Positions 1 through 9,438 of a stretch of 64,000 nt of DNA are shown here, one piece after another; within the stretch, counting starts at the first letter, position 1; the number at the start of each line of letters is the position of its first letter. Made by a program: the position numbers and the translations under genes. The notes below the pieces were generated by a model. The model saw only the letters and a program-made list of their open reading frames with translations, did not search any database and was not told the DNA's origin. Origin of the DNA: Hallerella sp964587155. Lineage in GTDB: Bacteria > Fibrobacterota > Fibrobacteria > Fibrobacterales > Fibrobacteraceae. The stretch spans positions 1-64,000 of the forward strand of contig CAZPKF010000009.1 in the NCBI GenBank assembly GCA_964587155.1, written 5' to 3'.

Positions 1-462
1 GCCTTCGGCAAAAACGCTAGGCGAAAGATGTGCGCATTTTTACGCTTTTTCGGCTATCCCGGCGGGGGGGCGCTTGGGGTGGAGGAATTAGGAATTGGGA
101 ATGCGGAATTTGAATGGTGAAAAGGAAGTCTCGTTGATGGGGCTCTGAGGGAATCCTTTTCTGCGGTGGAGGGGATTTTGCACGTGACGGAATGCAAACG
201 GGGAACTAAGAAAAATGGGATTTCAACAGAAATACTTTTCTGTAACGGAGAGGAATTTGCGCGGTTTAGATGGCGGAGATGAAGCCGTATTTGCTGAGAT
301 TTCCTTCTGAATCCCGAGTGAAATGCTAAAAATTTTGCAAAAAAACAGAAATTTTCTCGGGAAGTCAACCGAAACGCTTTATTTTCGTTCTTTTGATTTT
401 TGATTGTGCAATCTCGAAATCTTATTTCTATTTTTCAAACGACATTTACGAGGTATCGTTCT
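1..462. other. Non-coding stretch upstream of nuoB
   Basis: I see no convincing gene here. A 104-codon reverse-strand frame exists but has no ribosome-binding site and low-complexity content. There is a short GGAATT-rich segment near 88-115 and a perfect 7-bp hairpin at 226-243 (ACAGAAA / TTTCTGT, loop TACT) without a T-run. The expected nuoA gene, normally directly before nuoB, is not present. The nuo promoter probably lies in the AT-rich 330-440 stretch, but I could not settle on one hexamer pair. Confidence 0.5.
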
Positions 463-1104
463 ATGGCAGTTGAAGCCCAAGAAGCCAATTTTTTTACAAC
501 AAAACTTGACTTCGTAGTCAACTGGGGGCGTAAAAACTCCCTGTGGCCGTTCCCCTATGGTACGGCGTGTTGCGCTATTGAATTCATGAGTACGGAAACA
601 AGTCCTTACGACCTTTCGCGTATCGGTTCTGAATACGTCCGTTTTACACCGCGTCAGTCCGATGTTTTGGCTGTCCAGGGGACAATCACTTACAAGCAAG
701 CTCCCATCCTCAAACGGATTTACGAACAGATGGCCGAACCTAAATGGGTCATCGCCATGGGCGCGTGCGCTACGTCTGGTGGGGTTTACGACTGCTATTG
801 CACGGTGCCGGGAATCGACCACATCATCCCGGTAGATGTATATATCGGCGGCTGTCCGAGCCGTCCCGAAGCGTTCTTCGACGCAATGTTCGATATCCAA
901 AAAAAGCTTTCCGACGAGTCGTATATGAAGCAGCGGAACGAACGCGTCCGGGAACAAGTGGAACTTTTGAAGGCGAAGACCGCCGAGGCAAAACGGGAAC
1001 TTGTCGAATATTCCCATGAAAAGGCCGAAGAGTTTAGGGAAAAGGTGAATCATATCAAGGATTCCGCCATCCGCAAGGCCGAATTCTGGAAGGAGAAGCC
1101 GTAA
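463..1104 (+). CDS. nuoB: NADH-quinone oxidoreductase subunit B (NuoB)
   Basis: Complex I peripheral-arm subunit that holds cluster N2, the last iron-sulfur centre before quinone. The four ligands are visible: tandem Cys36-Cys37 (TACCAIE), Cys102 (GACATSGG) and Cys131 (GGCPSRPE), with the same spacing as in E. coli. I chose ATG 463, which has a GAGG ribosome site about 10 nt upstream, over an in-frame TTG at 400. The protein is 213 aa. After about residue 145 it has an unusual 65-residue highly charged helical tail (Lys/Glu-rich, likely coiled coil). It is the first gene of the nuo operon and overlaps nuoC by 1 nt (TAATG). Confidence 0.96.
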   Translation: MAVEAQEANFFTTKLDFVVNWGRKNSLWPFPYGTACCAIEFMSTETSPYDLSRIGSEYVRFTPRQSDVLAVQGTITYKQAPILKRIYEQMAEPKWVIAMGACATSGGVYDCYCTVPGIDHIIPVDVYIGGCPSRPEAFFDAMFDIQKKLSDESYMKQRNERVREQVELLKAKTAEAKRELVEYSHEKAEEFREKVNHIKDSAIRKAEFWKEKP

Positions 1105-1757
1105 TGGTAATGTCTGGAGACAATGTGAAAGAACCGGTCGTGGCGACTCCGGAAGCCCGTGCCGCATTCGAAGAAACCGCCATGAAGTCGCTTGAACGCT
1201 TCGGCTCCATCCGGTCGGAAAAGAATCCGTGGGGACTGACGGTGGTGGTCGCCCGTGAAAATTTGCGTTCGGCTGTTCAATGTGTCCGTAACGAACTCGG
1301 GCTAGACATGCTTCTCGATGTTGTCGGAATTGATTATCTGGGATTCAAGGATTACACCGGTCCGCGGTTTGCCGTTGAATATGTATTCAAAAGCGTTTAC
1401 GAACCCGCGAAGCGCATGCTGATCAAAGTTTTTGCCGAAGAATCGGATTTGAAAGTCCCGACAATTTCTGACATTTATCCGATAGCCAACTGGCAAGAAC
1501 GCGAAGTTTATGACCAATATGGGGTGACTTTTGAAGGGCATCCGGATCTTCGCCGTTTGCTGAACCATGTGGAATTTGTCGGGCATCCGCTCCGCAAGGA
1601 TTATCCGGCCCATCGGCGGCAATGGCTTTCGACAAACGATTATTTGTACCCGGCTCTCGAAAAACGGTTGGAAGCCAAGGGTTACAAGGTCTTGGAACGT
1701 CCGGAAGAAATTTTGCCTCCGGAAGAAGAATATTTGACAGGGAGCGTTAAAAAATGA
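1104..1757 (+). CDS. nuoC: NADH-quinone oxidoreductase subunit C (NuoC)
   Basis: The 30-kDa structural subunit of the complex I peripheral arm, needed for assembly next to NuoD. It is 217 aa. The family signature is present as NWQEREVYDQYGVTFEGHPDLRRL-like sequence near residues 125-150, followed by the HPLRKDYP motif. The first ATG overlaps the nuoB stop; a second ATG at 1110 is possible and would remove two residues. It is a separate gene here, not fused to nuoD as in E. coli. Its end overlaps nuoD by 4 nt (ATGA), which suggests translational coupling. Confidence 0.95.
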   Translation: MVMSGDNVKEPVVATPEARAAFEETAMKSLERFGSIRSEKNPWGLTVVVARENLRSAVQCVRNELGLDMLLDVVGIDYLGFKDYTGPRFAVEYVFKSVYEPAKRMLIKVFAEESDLKVPTISDIYPIANWQEREVYDQYGVTFEGHPDLRRLLNHVEFVGHPLRKDYPAHRRQWLSTNDYLYPALEKRLEAKGYKVLERPEEILPPEEEYLTGSVKK

Positions 1758-2947
1758 AAGTAAGGACTCCTGAAGGCGATGAAAAGAACTTGATGGTCTT
1801 GAACGTTGGACCATCTCACAATGCGACCCACGGGTGCTTGCGTTATATTACGGCTCTCGATGGCGAAAACATTGTGGCTTCTGTCGGCGAAATCGGTTAT
1901 TTGCACCGCGGCTTTGAAAAAATGGCCGAACGGGGAACGTGGCAGCAGGTGTTGCCGCTGACAGACCGTTTGAACTATTGTTCGGCGATGATGAACAATT
2001 TCGCTTATTGCCGCGCAGTTGAACAGATGCTCGGCATTGAAATCCCGGAACGCGCCAAAGTGCTCCGTGTCATTGTCAACGAACTTTCCCGCATTGCGGA
2101 CCATTTCATTTGCGTCGCCGCGGCGGCTCAGGATTTGGGTTCGACGACTGGGTTCTTCTACCTGTTTGATTCCCGTGAAATGACCATGCGCATTTGGGAA
2201 AAGTTGACCGGAGCCCGGTTGACGAACAGCTATGGCCGTATCGGTGGGCTTTACCGCGATACGTATCCGGGATTTGAAGACGATGTTCTCGCCGTCTGCA
2301 AACAAGTCGGAAAGAATTTGCACGATGTTCACGCCTGTTTTGACAGAAACCGTATATTCCTCGATCGTACTGTTGATGTGGGCAGCGTCTCTCCCGAAAA
2401 GGCGATTGGATTTGGGTGGACGGGACCTTGTCTCCGCGCAACGGGCGTGGCAAGCGACCTTCGCCACGACGAACCTTACTGGGATTATGAAACTTACGAC
2501 TGGAATGTGGTGACGGGCACCCATGGCGATGTTTATGACCGCTTGATGGTGCGCCTTGCCGAAGCGGAAGAGTCTGTGAAAATCATCAGGCAGGCTTTGA
2601 AACGCCTTGCTCCTGGTCCGGTAAGCGTAGAAGACCCGCGTATCCGCGTGCCTTCCCAAGAACGCGTTTATCAAGACATGGAAGCGTTGGCAGGGCGATT
2701 CAAAAACGTTTTTGAAGGAATCCGCGTTCCTGCCGGTGAATATTTTTCGAGTTCTGAAACGGCAAATGGTGAATTGGGATTCACACTTGTTTCGGATGGT
2801 TCCGGACATCCTTGGCGCGTGAAAGTCCGCCCGCCCTGCCTAACGCAATTTGCCGCATTCCATGAAATGGTGGAAGGGGGAATGATTGCGGACTCCATCG
2901 CTTGCCTTTCTAGTATCAACATCATTGCGGGAGAATTGGACAGATGA
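1754..2947 (+). CDS. nuoD: NADH-quinone oxidoreductase subunit D (NuoD)
   Basis: The 49-kDa subunit of complex I, which forms the quinone pocket with NuoB. It is 397 aa, normal for the family. Typical segments are NVGPSHNATHG near the start (the usual HPxxHG segment), GEIGYLHRGFEK, and a C-terminal segment near GGMIADSIACLSSINIIAGELDR-type sequence. The protein derives from a nickel-iron hydrogenase large subunit but lacks the nickel-binding CxxC pairs, as expected. It overlaps nuoC by 4 nt and nuoE by 4 nt. Confidence 0.95.
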   Translation: MKVRTPEGDEKNLMVLNVGPSHNATHGCLRYITALDGENIVASVGEIGYLHRGFEKMAERGTWQQVLPLTDRLNYCSAMMNNFAYCRAVEQMLGIEIPERAKVLRVIVNELSRIADHFICVAAAAQDLGSTTGFFYLFDSREMTMRIWEKLTGARLTNSYGRIGGLYRDTYPGFEDDVLAVCKQVGKNLHDVHACFDRNRIFLDRTVDVGSVSPEKAIGFGWTGPCLRATGVASDLRHDEPYWDYETYDWNVVTGTHGDVYDRLMVRLAEAEESVKIIRQALKRLAPGPVSVEDPRIRVPSQERVYQDMEALAGRFKNVFEGIRVPAGEYFSSSETANGELGFTLVSDGSGHPWRVKVRPPCLTQFAAFHEMVEGGMIADSIACLSSINIIAGELDR

Positions 2948-4038
2948 GTCACATTGCCGGTGCCATTCAAGACGTTGCGAACAATACGCTCTCTTATTCC
3001 CGCGGTCCTGCGCCCGTGGAAACGCTCCCGTCTCCGGCGGATCAGGTTGGACATGCCAATCCGATTCAAAAGCAGCCGACGTGGGCAGAAATCGCCCCGA
3101 TGCTCGAAACGGCTGCGGTGCGGGAACGCGTTGACGATTTGCTTTCGCGTTACCCCGTTAAACAGGGGGCTCTTCTCGAAGTCCTTTGGCTTGCACAAGA
3201 TGCGATCGGTTGGCTTCCGCACGAAGCGATTCGTTGGGCTGCCGATGTTTGCGAATGTTCCGCCCCCCACGCTTACGGAGTTTCCACGTTTTACACCATG
3301 TATAAGCATGTGCCGACGGGAAGATTTTTGCTCCAGTTCTGCCACAATGTCAGCTGTCATCTGCGCGGCGCTCCGTCCATTTTGGCGTATGCCCGTGAAA
3401 AGCTCGGACTGAAACCCGGAGAAACGACTGCAGACGGGCTCTTCACGATTGTCGAAGTGGAGTGCCTCGCCGCCTGTGGAAACGCACCGGCAATGCTCGT
3501 GAACGATGACTATGCAACCAATGTCGAAAACGGCGAACTGGTAATGAAGCCGGGCGAATGCCTGACTCCGGAACGCCTAGACAAAATTATCGAATGGTGC
3601 AAGAACCGGGCTAAGGAATATCCGAAAGAGCCTCCGCGCGAAGTTATCGGCGGAAAAGTGAAGGGCCATGGAGGACATCCGGGCGCTCCCGGTGCTACGG
3701 CGAAACCGCAAGCAGCCGATTATGCGCCTCCGGCTCCCGTGTTGAATGTGGCAGCCCTTGTTGACGACAATGGGGCAACGCTCACATGGAAAGGTGCTCC
3801 GGAATTTACCGCACTTTCGGTAGAAAAATCGGTAAACGGCTCTTGGACAGAAGTCGGAAAGCCGGATGTCAAAGACAAGCAATTTGTGGATGCCGCCGGT
3901 AAAATTGGCGACGAATACCGCATGATTGCCGTCAGTGGAACTCGTACGGCGAAGCCGTCTGCAGTGGCCAAGGCGAAAGCGGCACCTCCGCCCCCTCCAG
4001 AAACCCAGGATTCCGCAACGCCAAAGAAGGCAGGTTGA
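2944..4038 (+). CDS. nuoE: NADH-quinone oxidoreductase subunit E (NuoE) with C-terminal fibronectin III-like tail
   Basis: Residues 50-215 form the thioredoxin-like NuoE subunit that binds the off-path [2Fe-2S] cluster N1a. The ligands are Cys133, Cys138, Cys174 and Cys178 (FCHNVSC and ECLAAC). Typical NuoE proteins are about 160-180 aa; this one is 364 aa. Residues from about 235 to 255 are a Gly/Pro-rich linker, and residues 255-345 resemble a fibronectin type III domain (start PPAPVLNVAAL, a central tryptophan in ATLTWKG, and a late tyrosine in GDEYRMIAVSG). A proline/alanine-rich end follows. The 50-residue N-terminal extension is also unusual. Domain calls beyond the NuoE core are inferred from pattern only. 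Confidence 0.9.
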   Translation: MSHIAGAIQDVANNTLSYSRGPAPVETLPSPADQVGHANPIQKQPTWAEIAPMLETAAVRERVDDLLSRYPVKQGALLEVLWLAQDAIGWLPHEAIRWAADVCECSAPHAYGVSTFYTMYKHVPTGRFLLQFCHNVSCHLRGAPSILAYAREKLGLKPGETTADGLFTIVEVECLAACGNAPAMLVNDDYATNVENGELVMKPGECLTPERLDKIIEWCKNRAKEYPKEPPREVIGGKVKGHGGHPGAPGATAKPQAADYAPPAPVLNVAALVDDNGATLTWKGAPEFTALSVEKSVNGSWTEVGKPDVKDKQFVDAAGKIGDEYRMIAVSGTRTAKPSAVAKAKAAPPPPPETQDSATPKKAG

Positions 4039-4040
4039 CG

Positions 4041-5351
4041 ATGCAAGATTCGATGAAAGTCTGTACAGGAAATTTTGGAAAGAACGCCCAGAGTATTGAA
4101 ACCTACAAGAAGCTCGGCGGCTATTCCACCATTTCAAAGACACTGTTCGAAATGTCCCAGTTCGAAGTCATTGACCGCGTGCAGCGTTCCGGACTTCGTG
4201 GCCGCGGTGGTGCGGGATTCCCGACAGGTATGAAGTGGAGTTTTGTCCCCCGCAACACAGGAAAGCCTGTTTACATTGTGGTGAACGCGGACGAAGGCGA
4301 AGGTGGTACGTTCAAGGATCATTTTTTGCTGCTCGAAGACCCTCACCGCTTAATCGAAGGTTTGATTATTGCTGGCTGGGCACTCGGCGCGCGTTCGGCT
4401 TACATTTACGCCCGTGGAGAATTTCTCCCTTGCATCGAAAGTGTGAACAAGGCTTTGAACGAAGCTTATGCTGCGGGATTCTTGGGCGAAAACATTCTCG
4501 GGACAAAATTCAGCTTTGATATTTTTGTCCACCGTGGAGCCGGAGCGTATATTTGCGGCGAAGAAACCGCACTCATCAATTCGCTCGAAGGTCAAAAAGG
4601 CCAGCCGCGTTTGAAACCACCGTTCCCGGCTGTTGCCGGTGCGTGGGCGTCGCCGACGTGCGTGAACAACGTGGAAACGATCATGTCCCTCCCGTGGATT
4701 TTTTCCCACCCCGTTGAAGAGTATACGAAAATGGGAACTCCCCGTGCGCATGGAACGAAAGTCTTTTGCGTCTCCGGAGATGTGAAACGCCCGGGAATTT
4801 ACGAAGCTCCTTTGGGAACTCCGTTGATGGAAATGCTCACGAGTGAAGAATATTGCCAGGGAATTATCGGCAATTTGAAAGGCGTGATTCCGGGTGGTTC
4901 TTCTTGTCCGCCGCTTCTTCCCGAAGAATGCGAACAGGCGACTTTGGACTACGAATGCATGGCATCTCTCAAGACCATGTTCGGTTCCGGAGCCATCATC
5001 GTGTTTAACGATACGCACAACGCCGTCGATATCTTGGACGTGTTGGGACATTTCTATTCCCACGAATCTTGCGGACAGTGCACGCCTTGCCGCGAAGGTA
5101 CGGGTTTTGCAAAGCGTGTCTTGGATGCGATTGTGCGTGGCGAAGGTCATGATGGCGATATCGAATTGCTGCAGGGAATTTCCGCCGGATTCGGAGGAAC
5201 GACTATTTGCCCTCTGTCGATTTCGCTCGGCGGCCCGCTGAACGTCTACACGCGGAAATACCGCGCCGATTTTGAAGAATACATTGCGAAAAATCCAAAT
5301 CATGCGGAACCCCGCTTGAGAGAGAACGTCCGTCTGGGAGCGTATTGGTAA
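4041..5351 (+). CDS. nuoF: NADH-quinone oxidoreductase subunit F (NuoF)
   Basis: NADH-binding 51-kDa subunit that carries FMN and [4Fe-4S] cluster N3. It is 436 aa. The glycine-rich segment RGRGGAGFPTGMKW binds NADH/FMN, and NADEGEGGTFKDH is the FMN motif. The cluster ligands are Cys344, Cys347 and Cys350 (ESCGQCTPCREGT) plus Cys390 (TICPLS). I chose ATG 4041, which has an AAGGCAGG ribosome site, over the overlapping TTG at 4035. It lies 2 nt after nuoE and 4 nt before nuoG. Confidence 0.96.
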   Translation: MQDSMKVCTGNFGKNAQSIETYKKLGGYSTISKTLFEMSQFEVIDRVQRSGLRGRGGAGFPTGMKWSFVPRNTGKPVYIVVNADEGEGGTFKDHFLLLEDPHRLIEGLIIAGWALGARSAYIYARGEFLPCIESVNKALNEAYAAGFLGENILGTKFSFDIFVHRGAGAYICGEETALINSLEGQKGQPRLKPPFPAVAGAWASPTCVNNVETIMSLPWIFSHPVEEYTKMGTPRAHGTKVFCVSGDVKRPGIYEAPLGTPLMEMLTSEEYCQGIIGNLKGVIPGGSSCPPLLPEECEQATLDYECMASLKTMFGSGAIIVFNDTHNAVDILDVLGHFYSHESCGQCTPCREGTGFAKRVLDAIVRGEGHDGDIELLQGISAGFGGTTICPLSISLGGPLNVYTRKYRADFEEYIAKNPNHAEPRLRENVRLGAYW

Positions 5352-5355
5352 TCTT

Positions 5356-6960
5356 ATGAGCAATCATTACAACATGCCTCATCTTCCAACAGCCAACAGT
5401 CCTCGTGTCATCATCGAGGTCGATGGTAAAAATGTGGAAGTGCCGGGTGACACGAATCTGCTCGAAGCTCTGAAAGCTGTCGGCATTGAAACTCCGCACG
5501 TTTGCTACCATCCGTATCTTCCGGTATCCGGTAATTGCCGGCAATGCCTTGTAGAAACGGAAGGTCCGCGTGGAAAATCCTTGATCATTTCCTGTTTCAC
5601 TCCGGTGAAGGCTGGAATGAAAATCTACACGCCGAAATCCAGCGAACGCGTGAAAAACGCCCGTGCTGCCGTTTCGGAATTTATGCTGCTGAACCATCCG
5701 CTCGATTGTCCGATTTGCGACAAGGCCGGCGAATGTACGCTGCAGGAAAATTATGTGGAAGCGGGCAAGGATTCCAGCCGTCTTTTCCCTGAAATTGGGA
5801 AAAATTATCATGGAAATCCGGATCACCAGTTTTACGATACCAAGGGGCAGCTCCGTGGCGGTAAACGGGTCGATTTGGGACCGCGCGTCTTGTTGGACGA
5901 AGAACGCTGTGTTCAATGTGACCGTTGCGTCCGGTTTATGCGGGATGTTTGCCACGATGAACAGCTCCAGTTGGCTGCTCGAGCAGACAAGACTTATATC
6001 ACGACATTCCCAGGTAGAAAACTCGATCACGAATATGATCTTTGCGTGACAGACGTTTGCCCGACAGGCGCAATGACCGCCAAGTATTTCCGCTTCCAAC
6101 AGCGGGTTTGGATGCTTTCCCGCACAGCGAGCGTTTCGATGGACGATTCCCTGGGTGCAAATATTTGGTTAGATCACAACAACGGGTTCATCTGGCGTGT
6201 GATGCCGCGTTGCAATCCGCAGGTTAACCGCACATGGATTTCGAATTCCAGCCGTTTGGCTTTCCAGGATTTTTCCAAAGAGCGTTTGCCTGCAGGCGAC
6301 TTGGACTCGTTGAAATCCGCCCTTAACGGTGATGGAAAAATCGCATTTGTTTTGGGCGGCTCCGCGACGAACGAAGATGCTGCCGCACTTTATACTTTGG
6401 TGAAAAAGCTCGGCGCCCGCGCAGAAGTTTTCGTTGGAACTTTTGCTCCGGTAGGGACTCCCGATGGCCTTTCCAAAAGTGGAGACCCGGTGGCGAACCG
6501 CGCCGGTTTCGCCCTGTTCGGCTTTGAAACTTCCGTTGATGAATTAGCGAAGCGCGCATCTGAATTTAAGGTTCTCGTGACTCTTTCCGCTGATTTGTGG
6601 GGAAGTGATTCCGACAAGGCGAAAGTCTTGGAATCCATTCCTTCGCGCATTTCGATTTCGGCGAAAAATGATGCGACTGCGAAAAAGTCGTCTCTTGTTT
6701 TCGGTGTGAATCACTGGTCAGAAGTCAGCGGAACGATGGTGAACGTCAACGCCATCCTTCAAAAGTTGAATGCGGCTCCGACTGCTCCCGATGCGGATTT
6801 GGTTCCGCTTTACAAGGTGCTTTTTGCATTGGCGGGAGAAAATGTGTGCTGCGCGGCGAAGGCTTACAAAAAGGCTGCGGAGATTGCGCCCAAACTTTCG
6901 ACTGTTTCCTTTGACGCTATCCATAGCACGGGCGAATTGCTCGATGGAGTTGCCGTATGA
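5356..6960 (+). CDS. nuoG: NADH-quinone oxidoreductase subunit G (NuoG), short form
   Basis: The 75-kDa electron-wire subunit. The N-terminus binds a [2Fe-2S] cluster (CYHPYLPVSGNCRQC and CFTP). This is followed by the His/Cys motif HPLDCPICDKAGECTLQ and the ferredoxin-like motifs CVQCDRCVRFMRDVC and CVTDVCPTGAM. The remaining half corresponds to the molybdopterin-oxidoreductase-like domain, which is strongly reduced: the protein is 534 aa, whereas many bacterial NuoG proteins are 680-900 aa. The last 250 residues are poorly conserved by eye. It overlaps nuoH by 4 nt. Confidence 0.93.
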   Translation: MSNHYNMPHLPTANSPRVIIEVDGKNVEVPGDTNLLEALKAVGIETPHVCYHPYLPVSGNCRQCLVETEGPRGKSLIISCFTPVKAGMKIYTPKSSERVKNARAAVSEFMLLNHPLDCPICDKAGECTLQENYVEAGKDSSRLFPEIGKNYHGNPDHQFYDTKGQLRGGKRVDLGPRVLLDEERCVQCDRCVRFMRDVCHDEQLQLAARADKTYITTFPGRKLDHEYDLCVTDVCPTGAMTAKYFRFQQRVWMLSRTASVSMDDSLGANIWLDHNNGFIWRVMPRCNPQVNRTWISNSSRLAFQDFSKERLPAGDLDSLKSALNGDGKIAFVLGGSATNEDAAALYTLVKKLGARAEVFVGTFAPVGTPDGLSKSGDPVANRAGFALFGFETSVDELAKRASEFKVLVTLSADLWGSDSDKAKVLESIPSRISISAKNDATAKKSSLVFGVNHWSEVSGTMVNVNAILQKLNAAPTAPDADLVPLYKVLFALAGENVCCAAKAYKKAAEIAPKLSTVSFDAIHSTGELLDGVAV

Positions 6961-8324
6961 TGGAATTTATCTCATCCAAAACGTGGATCGAATGGCTCTT
7001 GATTGTGGTGAAGCTCGCTTTTGCGTTCGTCCCGGTCACATTCATCCTTTTACTCATTCCGATGGAACGCCGCGGAGCTGGTTTTATCCAAGACCGTCAG
7101 GGACCAAACCGTTCCTACATCAAAGTTCCGTTCTTTGGAAAAGTCCGCCTGTTGGGATGGGTGCAAAACTTCTGTGATGCCTTGAAATTGTTTTTCAAGG
7201 AACAGTACATTCCGGCCAGTGCGAACAAAATCTTGTTCAATTTGGCGCCCGCCATTCCTTTCGGATTGACGCTTCTCACACCGTGCGTGCTTCCGTATTT
7301 CGCTTCGCTGAATTTCAGCTTTGGCGATACGGTCGTTCACATTCCTGGGGCGAATGTCGATACGGATATTGGCATCTTGCTGATGTTCGGACTTTCTTCC
7401 CTGTCTGTCTTTGGCACGGTGCTTTCGGGATGGGCTGCAAAGTCCAAGTTCTCGTTCTTGGGAGCTCTCCGCGCGACAGCGACAAGCATTAGTTACGAAG
7501 TTTGCTTGGGAATTTCCATGATGGGAATGATTCTTTTGGCTGGGACGTTCAGCGTGGAAGGGATCGTGAGCTGGCAAGAACAGCACGCCTGGGGAATTCT
7601 CGTTCAACCGGTGGCTTTCTTCTGCTTCTTGATTGCTGCTATCGCCGAAACAGGACGGCCTCCGTTTGACGTATCGGAAGGCGATCCGGAATTGGTTGCC
7701 GGATATCATACGGAATACGGTGCCATGCAATTCGGCATGTTCTACATGGGCGAATACGGTCACGTGGCTATCAACAGCATGCTCGTTGCGTTCCTCTTCT
7801 TTGGCGGTTATGCGATTCCCTGCATGACGACAGCCGATGTTCAGGCGAATTTGGGCTATGTTCTCGCGGGCCTTTTCGGAATTTGCGCATTCCTCGCTTT
7901 GGCGTTTTTGCACATGGTTTACCGCTGGTTGCGGGCGTATAACCGCGGCAGCGCTTCGAATAAAGACGAAATCAACAAAGAATACCGTCTTTACAAGCTT
8001 ATTGCCTGGGCCGCTGTCCCCGTTTGCATTGCGTTGGCGGTTGTCTGCGGATACTTTATTCATCCCGAAGCGGCGACATCTTTAAGCGACGGAACTTTAG
8101 TTTATGGTCCGGGAGTCGCCCTGGGAACTGCCGCTGTGCAATTCCTCGTGTTGATGGTCAAAACGGTGTTCTTCTGCTGGGTTTGGATCTGGGTGCGTTG
8201 GACTTTGCCGCGCTTCCGCTATGACCAGATCATGCATCTTGGATGGAAAATCTTGTTGAATATCGCCCTGTTGAATTTGGTCATCACCGCGATTGTCGCC
8301 AAACTTGTCATGGGAGGCAATTAA
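6957..8324 (+). CDS. nuoH: NADH-quinone oxidoreductase subunit H (NuoH), long form
   Basis: Membrane-arm subunit that forms the quinone entry tunnel with NuoB and NuoD. Family motifs are ERRGAGFIQDRQGPNR near residues 37-52 and AETGRPPFDVSEGDPELVAG with GYHTEY around residue 225-250. At 455 aa it is about 100 residues longer than typical NuoH. The extra length lies after the GYHTEY motif, in a charged loop (RGSASNKDEINKEY) and an additional predicted transmembrane segment before the conserved end (WIWVRWTLPRFRYDQIM). It starts with ATGATG overlapping the nuoG stop, and it overlaps nuoI by 1 nt. Confidence 0.94.
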   Translation: MMEFISSKTWIEWLLIVVKLAFAFVPVTFILLLIPMERRGAGFIQDRQGPNRSYIKVPFFGKVRLLGWVQNFCDALKLFFKEQYIPASANKILFNLAPAIPFGLTLLTPCVLPYFASLNFSFGDTVVHIPGANVDTDIGILLMFGLSSLSVFGTVLSGWAAKSKFSFLGALRATATSISYEVCLGISMMGMILLAGTFSVEGIVSWQEQHAWGILVQPVAFFCFLIAAIAETGRPPFDVSEGDPELVAGYHTEYGAMQFGMFYMGEYGHVAINSMLVAFLFFGGYAIPCMTTADVQANLGYVLAGLFGICAFLALAFLHMVYRWLRAYNRGSASNKDEINKEYRLYKLIAWAAVPVCIALAVVCGYFIHPEAATSLSDGTLVYGPGVALGTAAVQFLVLMVKTVFFCWVWIWVRWTLPRFRYDQIMHLGWKILLNIALLNLVITAIVAKLVMGGN

Positions 8325-8899
8325 TGGTTCGCGTTGTCAAGCATAAACCGATGAACTGGATTGAACGCCTTTATATTTTCGAGGCATTCCGCGGCCTGTT
8401 CACGACAATCAAACATTTTTTCCGCGGATTTTTCCGGTATGAAACGCTGCCGACTACGGGTTATCCGGAAGTCAAGCCTTATATTCCGCGGGATTACCGT
8501 TCCAAGCACCGGATGATGCTTCGTCCGGATGGTACGCCGCGTTGCGTAGCCTGTTTCATGTGTGCATCGGCCTGCCCCGCCCATTGCATCTTTATTGAAG
8601 CGGAACAATCTCCGGATGGGCGGATCGAAAAACGGGCGGCTCGGTTTGACATCGACCATTCTGTTTGCATCTTTTGTGGACTTTGCGTAGAAGCGTGCCC
8701 GGTAGATGCGCTCCGGATGGATACATGCGAAACGAGTTTCGTTCACCGCAAACGGCAGGATTTCATTGTGTCACTTTACGATTTGACGAATTGGAATCCG
8801 AAAGATTACCCGGAAAGCGACAAGCAAAGTCAGGTTGCGCCGGGCGGAAGTCAAAACAAACAGGCTCGTGAAGTCTGGGGAGATGTGAAACCATGTTAG
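8324..8899 (+). CDS. nuoI: NADH-quinone oxidoreductase subunit I (NuoI)
   Basis: Ferredoxin-like subunit with two [4Fe-4S] clusters (N6a and N6b) that pass electrons to NuoB. Both motifs are intact: CVACFMCASACP and CIFCGLCVEACP. I chose ATG 8324, preceded by a good GGAGG site; an in-frame frame extends upstream into nuoH but has no support. The protein is 191 aa with an amphipathic N-terminal helix (NWIERLYIFEAFRGL) and a short polar C-terminus. It overlaps nuoH by 1 nt and nuoJ by 7 nt. Confidence 0.96.
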   Translation: MVRVVKHKPMNWIERLYIFEAFRGLFTTIKHFFRGFFRYETLPTTGYPEVKPYIPRDYRSKHRMMLRPDGTPRCVACFMCASACPAHCIFIEAEQSPDGRIEKRAARFDIDHSVCIFCGLCVEACPVDALRMDTCETSFVHRKRQDFIVSLYDLTNWNPKDYPESDKQSQVAPGGSQNKQAREVWGDVKPC

Positions 8900-9438
8900 C
8901 TTTAGCGTATTTTATCATTCTCTCCGTTATCGCCATCGGCTGCGGTGTTTGCATCTTTTTGACCAGGCATCCGCTTTACGCATCGCTTGCCATGATAACG
9001 TCAATGCTTTCCTTGGCGGGCATTTACGGCTTGCTGGGCAGTCCTTTTGTCGGCGTGGTCCAGGTGATGGTTTACGCCGGAGCCATCATGATGCTTTTGA
9101 CGTTTATCATCATGGTTTTGAACGGTGCCCATGACCATTCTACCAAGCGTTTTGACAAGACTTCGGGATTTGTCCTGATTTCTGTTCTCGCTTTGGCTGG
9201 ACTGCTTTCTGTTTCTCTTTGTAACGCATCCTTGGCTTTCGATCCGGGGACGACAAAGGGAACTGTTTCTGTGACCGCAAAAGCCCTGTTTGACATGGCG
9301 GCTTCCGGGCGCGGTTATTATCTCTTGTTTATCGCTGTGGGATTGATTCTTCTTTCCGCTATGGCGACTGCGGTCATTTTGGCGCGCAAGCGCATATCTT
9401 CGGATCCGGAAACGGAATCGTCCAAGGAGGTTTGCTGA
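8893..9438 (+). CDS. nuoJ: NADH-quinone oxidoreductase subunit J (NuoJ)
   Basis: Membrane-arm subunit of 181 aa with about five transmembrane helices. The family signature lies in the third helix (GVVQVMVYAGAIMMLLTFIIM); this helix contains the pi-bulge that rearranges during turnover. It starts inside the end of nuoI (ATGTTAG). It ends with a short polar tail, and a strong AAGGAGG ribosome site for nuoK sits inside its last codons. Confidence 0.94.
   Translation: MLALAYFIILSVIAIGCGVCIFLTRHPLYASLAMITSMLSLAGIYGLLGSPFVGVVQVMVYAGAIMMLLTFIIMVLNGAHDHSTKRFDKTSGFVLISVLALAGLLSVSLCNASLAFDPGTTKGTVSVTAKALFDMAASGRGYYLLFIAVGLILLSAMATAVILARKRISSDPETESSKEVC

Noticed and set aside
88..115. GGAATT short repeats as a CRISPR or attachment site
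   Set aside because: Only three or four imperfect copies, no spacers, no associated genes.
54..368. 104-codon reverse frame at the window start
   Set aside because: Low-complexity, Ser/Pro-rich translation without a start signal.
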